Shown here: positions 26,370 through 34,983 of the stretch, one piece after another
How the letters are laid out: the number at the start of each line of letters is the position of its first letter
Position numbering within the stretch: position 1 is the first letter of the stretch
Source: Ruegeria_C sp041537925
Lineage (GTDB): Bacteria; Pseudomonadota; Alphaproteobacteria; Rhodobacterales; Rhodobacteraceae
Direction of reading: 5' to 3'
Assembly: GCF_041537925.1 (NCBI RefSeq)
Contig: NZ_JBGOSH010000006.1
Location: forward strand, 215,528 to 279,527
DNA length: 64,000 bases
Position numbers and translations under genes: made by a program
Notes under the pieces: model-generated
What the model was told of the DNA's origin: nothing
Seen by the model: only the letters and a program-made list of their open reading frames with translations
The model's database searches: none

Positions 26370-27605
26370 ATGACAATGAGCTTTGGGATGCGGGACGAAC
26401 ACCGCGCGCTTCTGGACCGTGTCAGCGCGATGATTCGCGACGAAGTCATGCCGCTGGAAGATGAATATCAAGGCGAAGTGGCCAAGGGCGACCGCTGGCA
26501 ATACACCGACCGGCAAGCCGAGATCCTCGAAGGGTTGAAGGCCAAAGCCAAGGCAGCCGGGCTGTGGAATTTCTGGCTGACCGATAGCGAGCGGGGATTC
26601 GGTCTGACAACGGTTGAATATGCCTATTTTGCCGAAGAGATGGGCAAGACCCCGCTGGGGGCCGAAGTGTTCAACTGTTCGGCGCCCGATACCGGCAATA
26701 TGGAAGTGTTCGAGCGTTACGGCACCGACGCCATGAAGGCCGAATGGCTGGCGCCGCTGCTGGAAGGCGAGATCCGTTCGGCCTATCTGATGACAGAGCC
26801 GGATGTGGCCTCGTCCGATGCCACTAATATCTCGATGTCCTGCCTGCGGGATGGGGCGGAATATGTACTCAATGGCGAGAAATGGTGGGCCTCGGGTGCG
26901 GGCGACCCGCGCTGCCGGGTCTATATCGTGATGGTACGCACCGGCGATGACGAGGTGCCCAAACATCAGCGCCATTCGATGATCGTGGTGCCCGCCGACA
27001 CCCCCGGTATCGAGGTTCTGCGTCCGATGCAGGTCTATGGCCATGACGACGCGCCGCACGGGCATATGCATATCCGTTTCACCGATGTGCGGGTTCCTGT
27101 CGAAAACATCCTTTTGGGCGAGGGGCGCGGGTTCGAGATTGCTCAAGGTCGCCTGGGGCCGGGCCGCATCCACCATTGCATGCGCGCCATCGGACAGGCG
27201 GAAACCGCGCTGGAACAGATGTGCAGACGCGCGCTGCAGCGCGAGGCGTTTGGCAAGCGGTTGGCCCAGCTTGGCGCGAACTACGACATCATCGCCGAAT
27301 GCCGGATGGAGATCGAGATGGCACGCCTGCTGTGCCTCAAGGCAGCATGGTACATGGATCAGGGCGATGCGCGGGCTGCGGCCCCTTGGATCTCGCAGAT
27401 CAAGGTGATCGCGCCGCGGGTGGCGCTCAAAGTGATCGACGAGGCGGCGCAGATGTTCGGCGCGCAGGGCATCAGTCAGGACACGCCGCTGGCCACTGCC
27501 TGGACCCATGTTCGGACGCTGCGTCTGGCCGATGGCCCGGACGCAGTGCATCGGCGGCAGGTCGCGCGGACCGAACTGCGGAAATACACCCAGGAGAAGG
27601 TTTGA
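26370..27605 (+). CDS. Acyl-CoA dehydrogenase family protein
   Basis: The ATG at 26370 (CAGGAG upstream) gives 411 residues. An in-frame upstream extension of 381 codons lies across the ghrA gene and is not real. The protein shows the FAD/acyl-CoA pattern: M-T-E-P-D-V-A-S-S-D-A-T-N near residue 145, G-x-K-W-W-A-S-G, the G-R-I-H-H-C-M-R-A-I-G helix, R-E-A-F-G-K-R, and the C-terminal M-F-G-A-Q-G-I-S. It resembles the ACAD10/11- and CaiA-like branch that acts on long or branched acyl-CoA. The exact chain length is unknown. No ETF or hydratase gene is adjacent. Confidence 0.9.
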   Translation: MTMSFGMRDEHRALLDRVSAMIRDEVMPLEDEYQGEVAKGDRWQYTDRQAEILEGLKAKAKAAGLWNFWLTDSERGFGLTTVEYAYFAEEMGKTPLGAEVFNCSAPDTGNMEVFERYGTDAMKAEWLAPLLEGEIRSAYLMTEPDVASSDATNISMSCLRDGAEYVLNGEKWWASGAGDPRCRVYIVMVRTGDDEVPKHQRHSMIVVPADTPGIEVLRPMQVYGHDDAPHGHMHIRFTDVRVPVENILLGEGRGFEIAQGRLGPGRIHHCMRAIGQAETALEQMCRRALQREAFGKRLAQLGANYDIIAECRMEIEMARLLCLKAAWYMDQGDARAAAPWISQIKVIAPRVALKVIDEAAQMFGAQGISQDTPLATAWTHVRTLRLADGPDAVHRRQVARTELRKYTQEKV

Positions 27606-27651
27606 GCATCCTTGCGTTGCACAGCCGCAGGGCGCGTCCTATCTTCTGCGC

Positions 27652-28302
27652 ATGAAACGCGCGTTGCCTCTTGCCCTGTGCCTTTTGCCGGTCGGTCTGA
27701 CCGCGCATCCGCATGTATTCGTGGATACCGGGTTGGAGGTGATCTTTGATGATCAGAACCGGCTGATCCATGTGCGCGTCACCTGGGCCTATGACGATTT
27801 CTACTCGCTGCTGATCCTCGAGGAATTGCAGCTGGACCAGGATGCCGACAACAATCTGACTCCGGAAGAGAGCAGGCGTCTGACCGGGTTCGACATGAAC
27901 TGGGTGCCCGGGTTCACCGGCGATCTGGATGTGCGGCTTGGTGGGCAGGCGCTGAAACTCTCCGGCCCGCTGGAACCCACGGCAGAGTTGCGCGACGGGC
28001 GTATCGTAACCTCCCATCTGCGCGAAGTGACAGGGCAGCCGGCCATGCTGGGCGAGACGCTGTCGCTCAGGGCGTATGACGAAAGCTTCTACACTAGTTA
28101 TGACCTTACGCTTCCGGTGCGCGTTTCGGGGGGCAATACCTGCATGACCGACCGCGTTGACCCCGATATCGACCAGAAGTTGCGCGATATGCAGGCCTTT
28201 TTGCTGACCTTGGATGCCAATGCCGATCTGGAAGAGAACGACATTCCGATGATCGGCGCGGAATTCGCCACCGAGATTCGGATCACATGTCCAAACTCCT
28301 GA
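27652..28302 (+). CDS. DUF1007-family periplasmic protein of a metal transporter pair
   Basis: From the ATG at 27652 there are 216 residues with a signal peptide of about 17 residues. The mature protein begins H-P-H-V-F-V-D, the hallmark of DUF1007, where the exposed N-terminal histidines may bind Ni or Co. It contains D-Q-D-A-D-N-N-L-T-P-E-E and a second such acidic loop near residue 190, both EF-hand-like. Two cysteines near the C-terminus may pair. It overlaps the NicO-type permease gene by 16 bp, so the pair is coupled. Confidence 0.85.
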   Translation: MKRALPLALCLLPVGLTAHPHVFVDTGLEVIFDDQNRLIHVRVTWAYDDFYSLLILEELQLDQDADNNLTPEESRRLTGFDMNWVPGFTGDLDVRLGGQALKLSGPLEPTAELRDGRIVTSHLREVTGQPAMLGETLSLRAYDESFYTSYDLTLPVRVSGGNTCMTDRVDPDIDQKLRDMQAFLLTLDANADLEENDIPMIGAEFATEIRITCPNS

Positions 28303-29174
28303 TCCTGCCGGTTGGTGTCGCCGCCGCTTTGCTGCTGTGGCTCTGGGCCGGGGGCGGCTTCGATCAGCTTTCGGTCTGGGCCGCAGGTGAGCAGCGCGCC
28401 TTCCAGAACCAGATCGCGGGCGCGTTGCGCGGATTGAGAGCCGGACATGAGGGTGCGCTCTGGCTGCTGATGGGGCTGTGCTTTGCCTATGGGTTCTTTC
28501 ATGCAGTCGGGCCGGGGCATGGCAAGGTGTTGATCGGGGGCTACGGGCTGGGCCGAAAGGTGCCGTGGCTGCGGTTGAGCGTGATCTCGTTGCTGGCCAG
28601 CTTGGGGCAGGCGGTGACGGCGGTGGCGATCGTCTATGCCGGGGTTTTCCTGTTCGACATGACGCGCGAGCGTCTGGTCGGCGTGACCGAGGATGTCATG
28701 GCGCCGCTCAGTTACGGAGCGATTGCGTTGGTCGGACTCTGGCTGGTCTGGCGCGGGGTGCGGCGGCTGATGCGTCAACGCGACACGCATGCGCATGACC
28801 ACGACACCTGCGAAAGCTGTGGCCACAAACACGGCCCCGATCTGGGCGAGATCGATCAGGTCTCGACCCCGCGTGAGGCGTTGGCGCTGATCGCAAGTAT
28901 CGCGATCCGGCCCTGCACCGGCGCTCTGTTTGTGTTGCTGATCACCTGGCAGATGGGGATTGGCGGGGCCGGTATCGCCGGAGCCTTCGCCATGGCGCTG
29001 GGCACAGCAAGTGTCACCATCGCGGTCGGTCTGGCTGCCACGGGCATGCGCGGCGGCATTGCCGGATCTGCCAATGCGTTCCAGCAGGCGGCGCGGGTGT
29101 TGCCGCTGGTCGAACTGATGGCAGGGCTGGTGGTGGCTATGGTGGCGGGTGGTCTGATGATGCGCGCGCTCTGA
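28287..29174 (+). CDS. NicO/RcnA-like nickel-cobalt transporter
   Basis: This 295-residue membrane protein has about six or seven hydrophobic segments. F-F-H-A-V-G-P-G-H-G-K in an early helix is the NicO/HoxN-related metal motif. A histidine-rich loop (residues about 167-185: T-H-A-H-D-H-D, then C-E-S-C-G-H-K-H) lies before A-S-I-A-I-R-P-C-T-G-A. RcnA-type proteins export Ni/Co, while DUF1007-NicO pairs in other bacteria have been proposed for uptake, so direction is open. No RcnR regulator or Ni-enzyme gene is near. Confidence 0.85.
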   Translation: MSKLLILPVGVAAALLLWLWAGGGFDQLSVWAAGEQRAFQNQIAGALRGLRAGHEGALWLLMGLCFAYGFFHAVGPGHGKVLIGGYGLGRKVPWLRLSVISLLASLGQAVTAVAIVYAGVFLFDMTRERLVGVTEDVMAPLSYGAIALVGLWLVWRGVRRLMRQRDTHAHDHDTCESCGHKHGPDLGEIDQVSTPREALALIASIAIRPCTGALFVLLITWQMGIGGAGIAGAFAMALGTASVTIAVGLAATGMRGGIAGSANAFQQAARVLPLVELMAGLVVAMVAGGLMMRAL

Positions 29175-29180
29175 GGTTGG

Positions 29181-29948
29181 TCAGTCGAAGACCGGCTCGG
29201 GATAACGGACCTGCGCCAGATAAAGTCCCTGCGGTGGACAGACCGGACCGCAAGCGGCACGGTCGCGGGCCTCCAGCGCGTTGCGCACATCCTCTGGTGT
29301 ACAGGCCCCCGCACCAACACGCTCCAGCGTGCCGACAAAGCTGCGCACCTGATTGTGCAGGAAGCTGCGGGCGCGGACGTGGAAATGCATCTCGGGGCCA
29401 GAGAAGCCCGTGACCGGCTCGATGCGCAATTCATCCAGTGTCTTGACCGGGCTTGCCGCCTGACAGATCGAAGAGCGGAAAGTGGTGAAATCATGCCGAC
29501 CCAGCAAGAGGTCCGCCGCCCGCTGCATGGCCGCCACATCAAGCTGTTGGTTGACCCGCCAGACCTGTCCCGCCTCATGGGTGGCGGGCGCACGGCGCAT
29601 CAGGATGCGAAACAGATAGCACCGTTCGATGGCCGAGAACCGCGCGTGCCAGTCACCGTCTACCTGTACCGCTGCGACAATGGCCACGGGGTCGGGCTTC
29701 AGATGATGGTTCAGCGCCTCGGAGAGCCGGAACGGGTCCCACTCCTTGACCAGATCGCAATGCGCCACCTGACCCAGGGCATGCACGCCTGCATCGGTGC
29801 GGCCCGCTGCGGCAATCGTATGCACCCCCGGTTCCAGACGGGCCAAAGCCGCCTCGATCGCACCCTGCACCGAAGGCTGATCCTTCTGGCGCTGCCACCC
29901 GGCAAAGGGCGCGCCCTGGTACTCGACTTTCAACGCATAACGTGGCAT
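29181..29948 (-). CDS. truA: tRNA pseudouridine(38-40) synthase
   Basis: The ATG at 29948 gives 255 residues, the family length, starting M-P-R-Y-A-L-K-V-E-Y; the longer in-frame start at 30041 adds 31 unrelated residues. The catalytic Asp is D52 in A-G-R-T-D-A-G-V-H. TruA modifies positions 38-40 of the anticodon arm. It is convergent with the NicO gene, only 6 bp apart. Confidence 0.96.
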   Translation of the reverse strand: MPRYALKVEYQGAPFAGWQRQKDQPSVQGAIEAALARLEPGVHTIAAAGRTDAGVHALGQVAHCDLVKEWDPFRLSEALNHHLKPDPVAIVAAVQVDGDWHARFSAIERCYLFRILMRRAPATHEAGQVWRVNQQLDVAAMQRAADLLLGRHDFTTFRSSICQAASPVKTLDELRIEPVTGFSGPEMHFHVRARSFLHNQVRSFVGTLERVGAGACTPEDVRNALEARDRAACGPVCPPQGLYLAQVRYPEPVFD

Positions 29949-30450
29949 GGCCGCGCAGGTACCCAACCGAGGCAATGATGTCCAGCGGGCAAGGCGCGCC
30001 GTTCTGCAGTCGGAGGCGACCCAATCCGGGTGATCTGGCATATTTGGGCCGGTTCACCTCGAAGACCCTTGATGGCATATTGCTTGTCCGAGGCCGTGAT
30101 CCGGTCGAGTATTCGAGCCCTCACAAGCTTCCGACCCTGGGCGCGAATCGTTCATGGCGGAGATCGCGGAAACCCGGCAATTGCTGAGCGATGATCGAAC
30201 CGAGGCCGGATCGCGCGGGTTTTCAGTGGGGTCTCGTCATATTGACGCCACGGCATTATCGGGAGTCTCTGTGCCCATGTTTAAAGAGACAGATGCAAGA
30301 GAAAATTCCGAAGAAGATGCAGATGTCACACGCCGTTTTTCTGACTAAAAAGCGCGGGGCGATGAGAGGGGTTTGCACTTCACGAGGATCAGGACCCTCC
30401 GGGCCAACAAGCATGCGCAAGTAAGGTGCGATGAAATGAGGAAAGCAGAT
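29949..30450. other. 502-bp intergenic region between truA and the monooxygenase gene
   Basis: Several short open frames exist (30154-30348, 30191-30424), but none has a convincing Shine-Dalgarno site or family pattern. The second half is AT-richer and likely holds the monooxygenase promoter. An inverted repeat GTCTCT-N14-AGAGAC lies at 30265-30290 and could be an operator. Confidence 0.5.
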
Positions 30451-31908
30451 ATGGAAAGCGTCGACATCGTAATCGTCGGGGCCGGGTTTGGCGGCATAGG
30501 GCTTGGTCACAAGCTGAAAGAGGCGGGTCTGAACAGCTTTCTCATCCTCGAAAAAGCGGATGAGGTGGGTGGCACCTGGCGCGACAATACCTATCCCGGC
30601 GCCGAATGCGACGTGCCGTCGTTCTTCTACAGTTATTCCTTCGCACCCAATCCGGACTGGCAGCACAAATGGTCGAAGCAGAGCCAAATCTTCGACTATC
30701 AGAAGAAATGCGCCGGAGATTTCGGCCTTTACCCGCATATCCGCTTTGGTCAGGAAGCCAAAACCGCCAGATTCGACGAAGCGAAGGGCCGCTGGACCGT
30801 CATCACCGACAAAGGCGACCGGATCGAATGCCGGCACTTCATCTGCGCTCTGGGACAGTTGCATCATCCCAGCATCCCGAAGATAAATGGGCAGGATGAT
30901 TTCAAAGGGCAGCAGTTCCACTCGACGAGCTGGCCGGACGGTGCTGACCTGAAGGGCAAAAACGTTGCCGTCGTGGGGAATGCGGCCAGCGCCTTGCAAT
31001 TCATTCCGCATGTGGCCGAACAGGCCGCAATGGCGACCGTCTATCAGCGCACGCCGAACTGGGTTATGCCAAAGGGCAACCGGCCCTATACGGCGTTTGA
31101 AAAGTGGGTCTCGCGCTATGTGCCGCCGCTCGCCCGGCTGTATCGCTTGGGCCAATGGCTGCGCACTGAATATGTGGTCTTTCCGATTATCGCCGGGTCC
31201 AGACCGCATCAGATGTTGGGCCGGAGCCTGTTTCGGCGCAATCTCTACAAGGCGGTCTCTGATCCCGAACTGCGGGCAAAGCTAACACCCGACTATCCGC
31301 TCGGGGCCAAACGTATCCTGATCTCGGATACGTTGTTTCCGGCGCTGGCCCGCGACAATGTCGAGGTGGTGACCGAAGGCATCGGCTATATCTCGGCCAA
31401 TGGGATCACCGACAAGAGCGGAATGTCACGCGCGCATGATTTCATCATCTACGGCACCGGCTTTCAGACCAATCCGTTCATCCAGTCCATCGACGTGACC
31501 GGACGCGATGACAAATCGCTGCGTGATGTCTGGAAAGACGGCGCGCGGGCCTATCTGGGCATTGCGGTGCCGGGGTTTCCGAACCTGCATATGCTCTACG
31601 GTCCCAACACAAATACCGGGCATTCATCTGTCATCTACATGATGGAGGCGCAGATTGGCTATATTGTGCAGCTCGTTCAGCAAGCCTCGACCAAAACCGC
31701 AGAGGTCCGCGAAGACGTCGCAACCCGTTTCGACGCGGAAATGCAGACCCGTCTGACGCAGTCGGTCTGGGACGAGATCGAGACAAGCTGGTACAAGGAT
31801 GGCGGGCGCATCACCAATAACTGGCCCGGGTCCGGCAGGGAATACCACCGCCGGACCAAACGACTCGTCCCACAGGACTTTGTCTTCTCAGACCCGCAGG
31901 GTGACTGA
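30451..31908 (+). CDS. Flavin-containing monooxygenase, Baeyer-Villiger type
   Basis: The ATG at 30451 (GAGGAAA seven bases upstream; an ATG at 30436 is possible) gives 485 residues. FAD-binding G-A-G-F-G-G is at 10-15, and the Baeyer-Villiger fingerprint F-x-G-x-x-x-H-x-x-x-W-P appears as F-K-G-Q-Q-F-H-S-T-S-W-P near residue 155. It is directly followed by the NADPH-binding G-N-A-A-S-A motif. The C-terminal half has A-T-G-like I-Y-G-T-G-F. Such enzymes use NADPH and O2 to turn ketones into esters or to oxygenate S/N. The substrate is unknown; cyclohexanone/hydroxyacetophenone-type relatives are likely. Confidence 0.88.
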   Translation: MESVDIVIVGAGFGGIGLGHKLKEAGLNSFLILEKADEVGGTWRDNTYPGAECDVPSFFYSYSFAPNPDWQHKWSKQSQIFDYQKKCAGDFGLYPHIRFGQEAKTARFDEAKGRWTVITDKGDRIECRHFICALGQLHHPSIPKINGQDDFKGQQFHSTSWPDGADLKGKNVAVVGNAASALQFIPHVAEQAAMATVYQRTPNWVMPKGNRPYTAFEKWVSRYVPPLARLYRLGQWLRTEYVVFPIIAGSRPHQMLGRSLFRRNLYKAVSDPELRAKLTPDYPLGAKRILISDTLFPALARDNVEVVTEGIGYISANGITDKSGMSRAHDFIIYGTGFQTNPFIQSIDVTGRDDKSLRDVWKDGARAYLGIAVPGFPNLHMLYGPNTNTGHSSVIYMMEAQIGYIVQLVQQASTKTAEVREDVATRFDAEMQTRLTQSVWDEIETSWYKDGGRITNNWPGSGREYHRRTKRLVPQDFVFSDPQGD

Positions 31909-32038
31909 GGTGCCGACAAGGATTGATCCGATGGTTGGGGCATTGACCCGGCCCTTGCCTGTCACTTTGTACGAAACCGAGCCTCGCAAAGTTCGCGATT
32001 GCCACCTATCTTGACCTCGAACAGTCAGAGGCAGCGGT

Positions 32039-33454
32039 TTGGTTCTATCTTCAATTGCCGACACTTTGGTGCGCGGCGTCGAAAATGCCGGGGATGCGGT
32101 CTCGGAAGCGCTGTTCGAACCGGTGATCCGGCTGGGCGTGACCGGTTTGGCGCGTTCAGGCAAAACGGTGTTCATTACCTCGCTGGTGGCCAACCTGCTG
32201 GACCGGGCGCGGATGACTGGGCTTGCCGCGGCGCAGGAGGGGCGGATCGAGGCCGCCTATCTGCAGCCACAACCTGATGATACCGTGCCCCGTTTCGATT
32301 ATGAGACCCATCTGGCCGCGCTGACCTCGGACGCGCCGCGTTGGCCCGACAGCACGCGGGCAGTGTCGGAACTGCGGCTGTCGCTCAGAGTGCGGCCATC
32401 GGGGTTATTGTCGGGGCTGTCGGGACCACGCACCGTACATGTCGACATTGTCGATTATCCCGGTGAGTGGCTGCTGGATCTGGCACTGCTAGAGAAATCT
32501 TACGCCGACTGGTCTCAGGAGGTTCTGAACCGTATCAGAACGCGCGATTGCGCGGCGGGTTTCCTTGCGCATCTGCAGGGAATTGAAACAGACGCAGAGC
32601 ATGACGAACCCACCGCGCAGGCTCTGGCACGTGTTTTTTCCGACTACCTTATGGCCGCACGCGATCAGGGCCATTACGACTGTACTCCGGGCCGGTTTCT
32701 GTTGCCCGGCGACCTTGAAGGCTCACCGGTGCTGACCTTCGCACCATTGCCGGTCGACGGGCCTGCGCTGCGCAAGTCGCTGCATCGCGAGATGGAGCGG
32801 CGGTTCGAGGCCTATAAATCGCAAGTGGTCAAACCGTTTTTCCGCAACCATTTCGCCCGGATCGACCGGCAGGTCGTGCTGGTTGACGCGCTGGGTGCGA
32901 TCCATCGCGGCCCGCGCGCGGTCGAGGATCTGAGGCGCGGGATGGGGGATATCCTCTCGGCCTTCCGACCCGGCCGCAACGCCTGGCTGTCGCGCCTGTT
33001 ACTTGGCAAACGGGTCGAAAAGATCCTGTTTGCGGCCACCAAGGCAGACCATCTGCATCACAGCCAGCACAGTCGCCTGACCGCGATTATCGAGGCGATG
33101 ACCCGGGACGCGCGTGACCGCGCCCGTTTCGCGGGCAGCGAGACGGCGGCGCTGTCCCTGGCCTCGCTGCGGGTGACGACCGAAGAGATGCGCGACCACC
33201 AAGGCCGTGGACTTCCTTGCGTGCGGGGCCGGTTACTGGAGAGCGGCAAACAGGCCGCCTTTTACCCCGGTGACCTGCCCGAAGACCCCTCGCATCTGCT
33301 GGGACCGGCACGGGATGGGGCCAGTGAGTGGTTGTCTGGCGACTATGAGGTGATGAGTTTTGCGCCTGCGCGCCTGACGCTCAGACCGAACGAGGGGCCG
33401 CCCTCTATCCGGTTGGACCGGGCGGTGCAGTTCCTGATCGGAGACCGGCTGTGA
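32039..33454 (+). CDS. ycjX: YcjX-family P-loop NTPase
   Basis: This 471-residue protein begins with TTG (AGAGG nine bases upstream; no ATG is in frame nearby). The P-loop is G-L-A-R-S-G-K-T at 36-43, followed by helical regions and a Walker B-like V-D-I-V-D-Y-P-G-E near 135-145. YcjX proteins are stress-induced in E. coli (heat-shock and Psp regulon), with a nucleotide-dependent role at the inner membrane still unclear. The next gene begins at 33451, overlapping by 4 bp, and a DUF697/YcjF gene follows. The set is one operon. Confidence 0.9.
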   Translation: MVLSSIADTLVRGVENAGDAVSEALFEPVIRLGVTGLARSGKTVFITSLVANLLDRARMTGLAAAQEGRIEAAYLQPQPDDTVPRFDYETHLAALTSDAPRWPDSTRAVSELRLSLRVRPSGLLSGLSGPRTVHVDIVDYPGEWLLDLALLEKSYADWSQEVLNRIRTRDCAAGFLAHLQGIETDAEHDEPTAQALARVFSDYLMAARDQGHYDCTPGRFLLPGDLEGSPVLTFAPLPVDGPALRKSLHREMERRFEAYKSQVVKPFFRNHFARIDRQVVLVDALGAIHRGPRAVEDLRRGMGDILSAFRPGRNAWLSRLLLGKRVEKILFAATKADHLHHSQHSRLTAIIEAMTRDARDRARFAGSETAALSLASLRVTTEEMRDHQGRGLPCVRGRLLESGKQAAFYPGDLPEDPSHLLGPARDGASEWLSGDYEVMSFAPARLTLRPNEGPPSIRLDRAVQFLIGDRL

Positions 33455-33903
33455 ATGTGCTGTTGCGAAAGGCGCGACCCACCGATGCCGGGCGAATTGG
33501 CGATATCCTGCACGGTTTCACGCGCGACAATGACTGGATGCCCGAACTGCGCAGTGCGGCGGAAACCATCGGTTTCTGCGGCACGATGATCGACCGCAAC
33601 TGGGTGACGGTGGCCGAACTGGACGGCCAGGTCGAAGGGTTTCTTGCCCGCGATCGCGCGCAGATCCATTCACTTTACCTGTCGCGCGGCCTGCGCGGGC
33701 AGGGTATCGGCACGCGTCTGCTGTCGCAGGCCAAGGCGCAAAGCGACCGGCTTGAGTTGTATGTGTTTCAGGCCAATCCCGGTGCGGCACGGTTCTATTT
33801 GCGCAAGGGGTTTGTCGAAGTCGCCCGCAGCGATGGAAGCGGCAATGATGAAAACCTGCCCGATATCAAGTTCACCTGGTCCAGAGAGGTATCGCCGACA
33901 TGA
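33451..33903 (+). CDS. GNAT-family N-acetyltransferase between ycjX and ycjF
   Basis: The 150-residue protein has the GNAT layout: A-R-P-T-D-A at the N-terminus, beta-strand V-A-E-L-D-G-Q-V-E-G-F-L, then the acetyl-CoA loop R-G-x-G-I-G-T-R-L-L and N-P-G-A-A-R-F-Y-x-x-x-G-F. It starts at GTG four bases before the ycjX stop, and its stop overlaps the ycjF start ATG by four bases. It is therefore translationally coupled to both. The target is unknown; RimI-like or small-molecule acetylation is possible. Confidence 0.88.
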   Translation: MNVLLRKARPTDAGRIGDILHGFTRDNDWMPELRSAAETIGFCGTMIDRNWVTVAELDGQVEGFLARDRAQIHSLYLSRGLRGQGIGTRLLSQAKAQSDRLELYVFQANPGAARFYLRKGFVEVARSDGSGNDENLPDIKFTWSREVSPT

Positions 33904-34886
33904 CAAAAGGCCCGGTTCTGATCGACCTCGAAGAGGAGGGCACCCCCGCGCCCAGCGTCACCGATGCGCCGCCCGTTCCCGATGCCGGGGCCGGACGCGC
34001 CATGCAGCTGGCGGCGCAGGTGGCAGCGCGACCGACCTCACGCCTGTCGCGCTGGTTCTGGGGCCTGCTTCTGGCCGTGGTCGGCGCGATGGTCTCGATC
34101 GCGACGTGGGATTTCGTGAACGGATTGCTGGCGCGGGTGCCGGTGCTGGGCTGGGCGGTCTCCGGCCTGCTGGGGGCCTTTGTCCTTGTCGGCGCGACCC
34201 TGGTGATCCGCGAATTGGCCGCACTGGGCCGGTTGCGCCGTGTCGACGGGCTGCGCCACGCGGCGGTGCAGGCCCTGGCCGAACATGACCTGAGCCAGGC
34301 GCGCGCGGTCACTGACCAGATCGAGCGGCTCTACAAAGGGCGCGAGGACACAACCTGGGGCCTACAGCGCCTGGGCGAGCGTAAGGCGGATCAATTCGAT
34401 GCGGATGCGATGATGCACCTGATCGAGGATGAGGTGCTGGCCCCTCTTGACGCCGCCGCCAGCCGCGAGGTCGAAAACGCCGCCCGTCAGGTGGCGACTG
34501 TCACCGCGCTGGTGCCGCTGGCGCTTGCCGATGTCATCACCGCGCTGGCGGCATCGTTGCGCATGATCCGCCGCATTGCCGAGATCTATGGCGCGCGCGC
34601 CGGGCTTCTGGGCAGCTGGCGGCTGACTCGTGCGGTCTTTACCCATCTGGTGGCCACCGGCGCGGTGGCCGTGGGCGATGACCTGCTCGAGCCGTTGCTG
34701 GGCGGTTCGCTGCTCAGCAAACTGTCGCGCCGCTTCGGCGAGGGGCTGGTCAATGGTGCCCTCAGCGCCCGCGTTGGTGTGGCCGCTATGGAGGTTTGCC
34801 GACCGCTGCCCTTCTCCGACCGCCACAAACCCTCGGTCCGCGGTATCGTGAAGCGCGCGCTCAGCAGCGTCTTTTCCCGGACCTGA
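33900..34886 (+). CDS. ycjF: YcjF-family membrane protein (DUF697, TIGR01620)
   Basis: This 328-residue protein has a cytosolic N-terminus, two closely spaced transmembrane helices about residues 54-110, then a helical domain with a DUF697-type hydrophobic hairpin about residues 195-260. It pairs with YcjX in many proteobacteria. The start overlaps the acetyltransferase stop by four bases. The partner function is unknown; a membrane-stress role is inferred from the E. coli homologues. Confidence 0.88.
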   Translation: MTKGPVLIDLEEEGTPAPSVTDAPPVPDAGAGRAMQLAAQVAARPTSRLSRWFWGLLLAVVGAMVSIATWDFVNGLLARVPVLGWAVSGLLGAFVLVGATLVIRELAALGRLRRVDGLRHAAVQALAEHDLSQARAVTDQIERLYKGREDTTWGLQRLGERKADQFDADAMMHLIEDEVLAPLDAAASREVENAARQVATVTALVPLALADVITALAASLRMIRRIAEIYGARAGLLGSWRLTRAVFTHLVATGAVAVGDDLLEPLLGGSLLSKLSRRFGEGLVNGALSARVGVAAMEVCRPLPFSDRHKPSVRGIVKRALSSVFSRT

Positions 34887-34983
34887 TCTTGCGCCCCGAT
34901 GTCGCGGCAGGGCTTCTTCAGGTTCCCATTGGCCCGCGCGGCTGTAGGGTGGCGCAACGATTTGTCTGATCCGAGGTGACGAA

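Noticed and set aside
30191..30424. 77-residue open frame upstream of the monooxygenase
   Set aside because: It has no Shine-Dalgarno site, no family, and basic low-complexity content; it is counted as intergenic.
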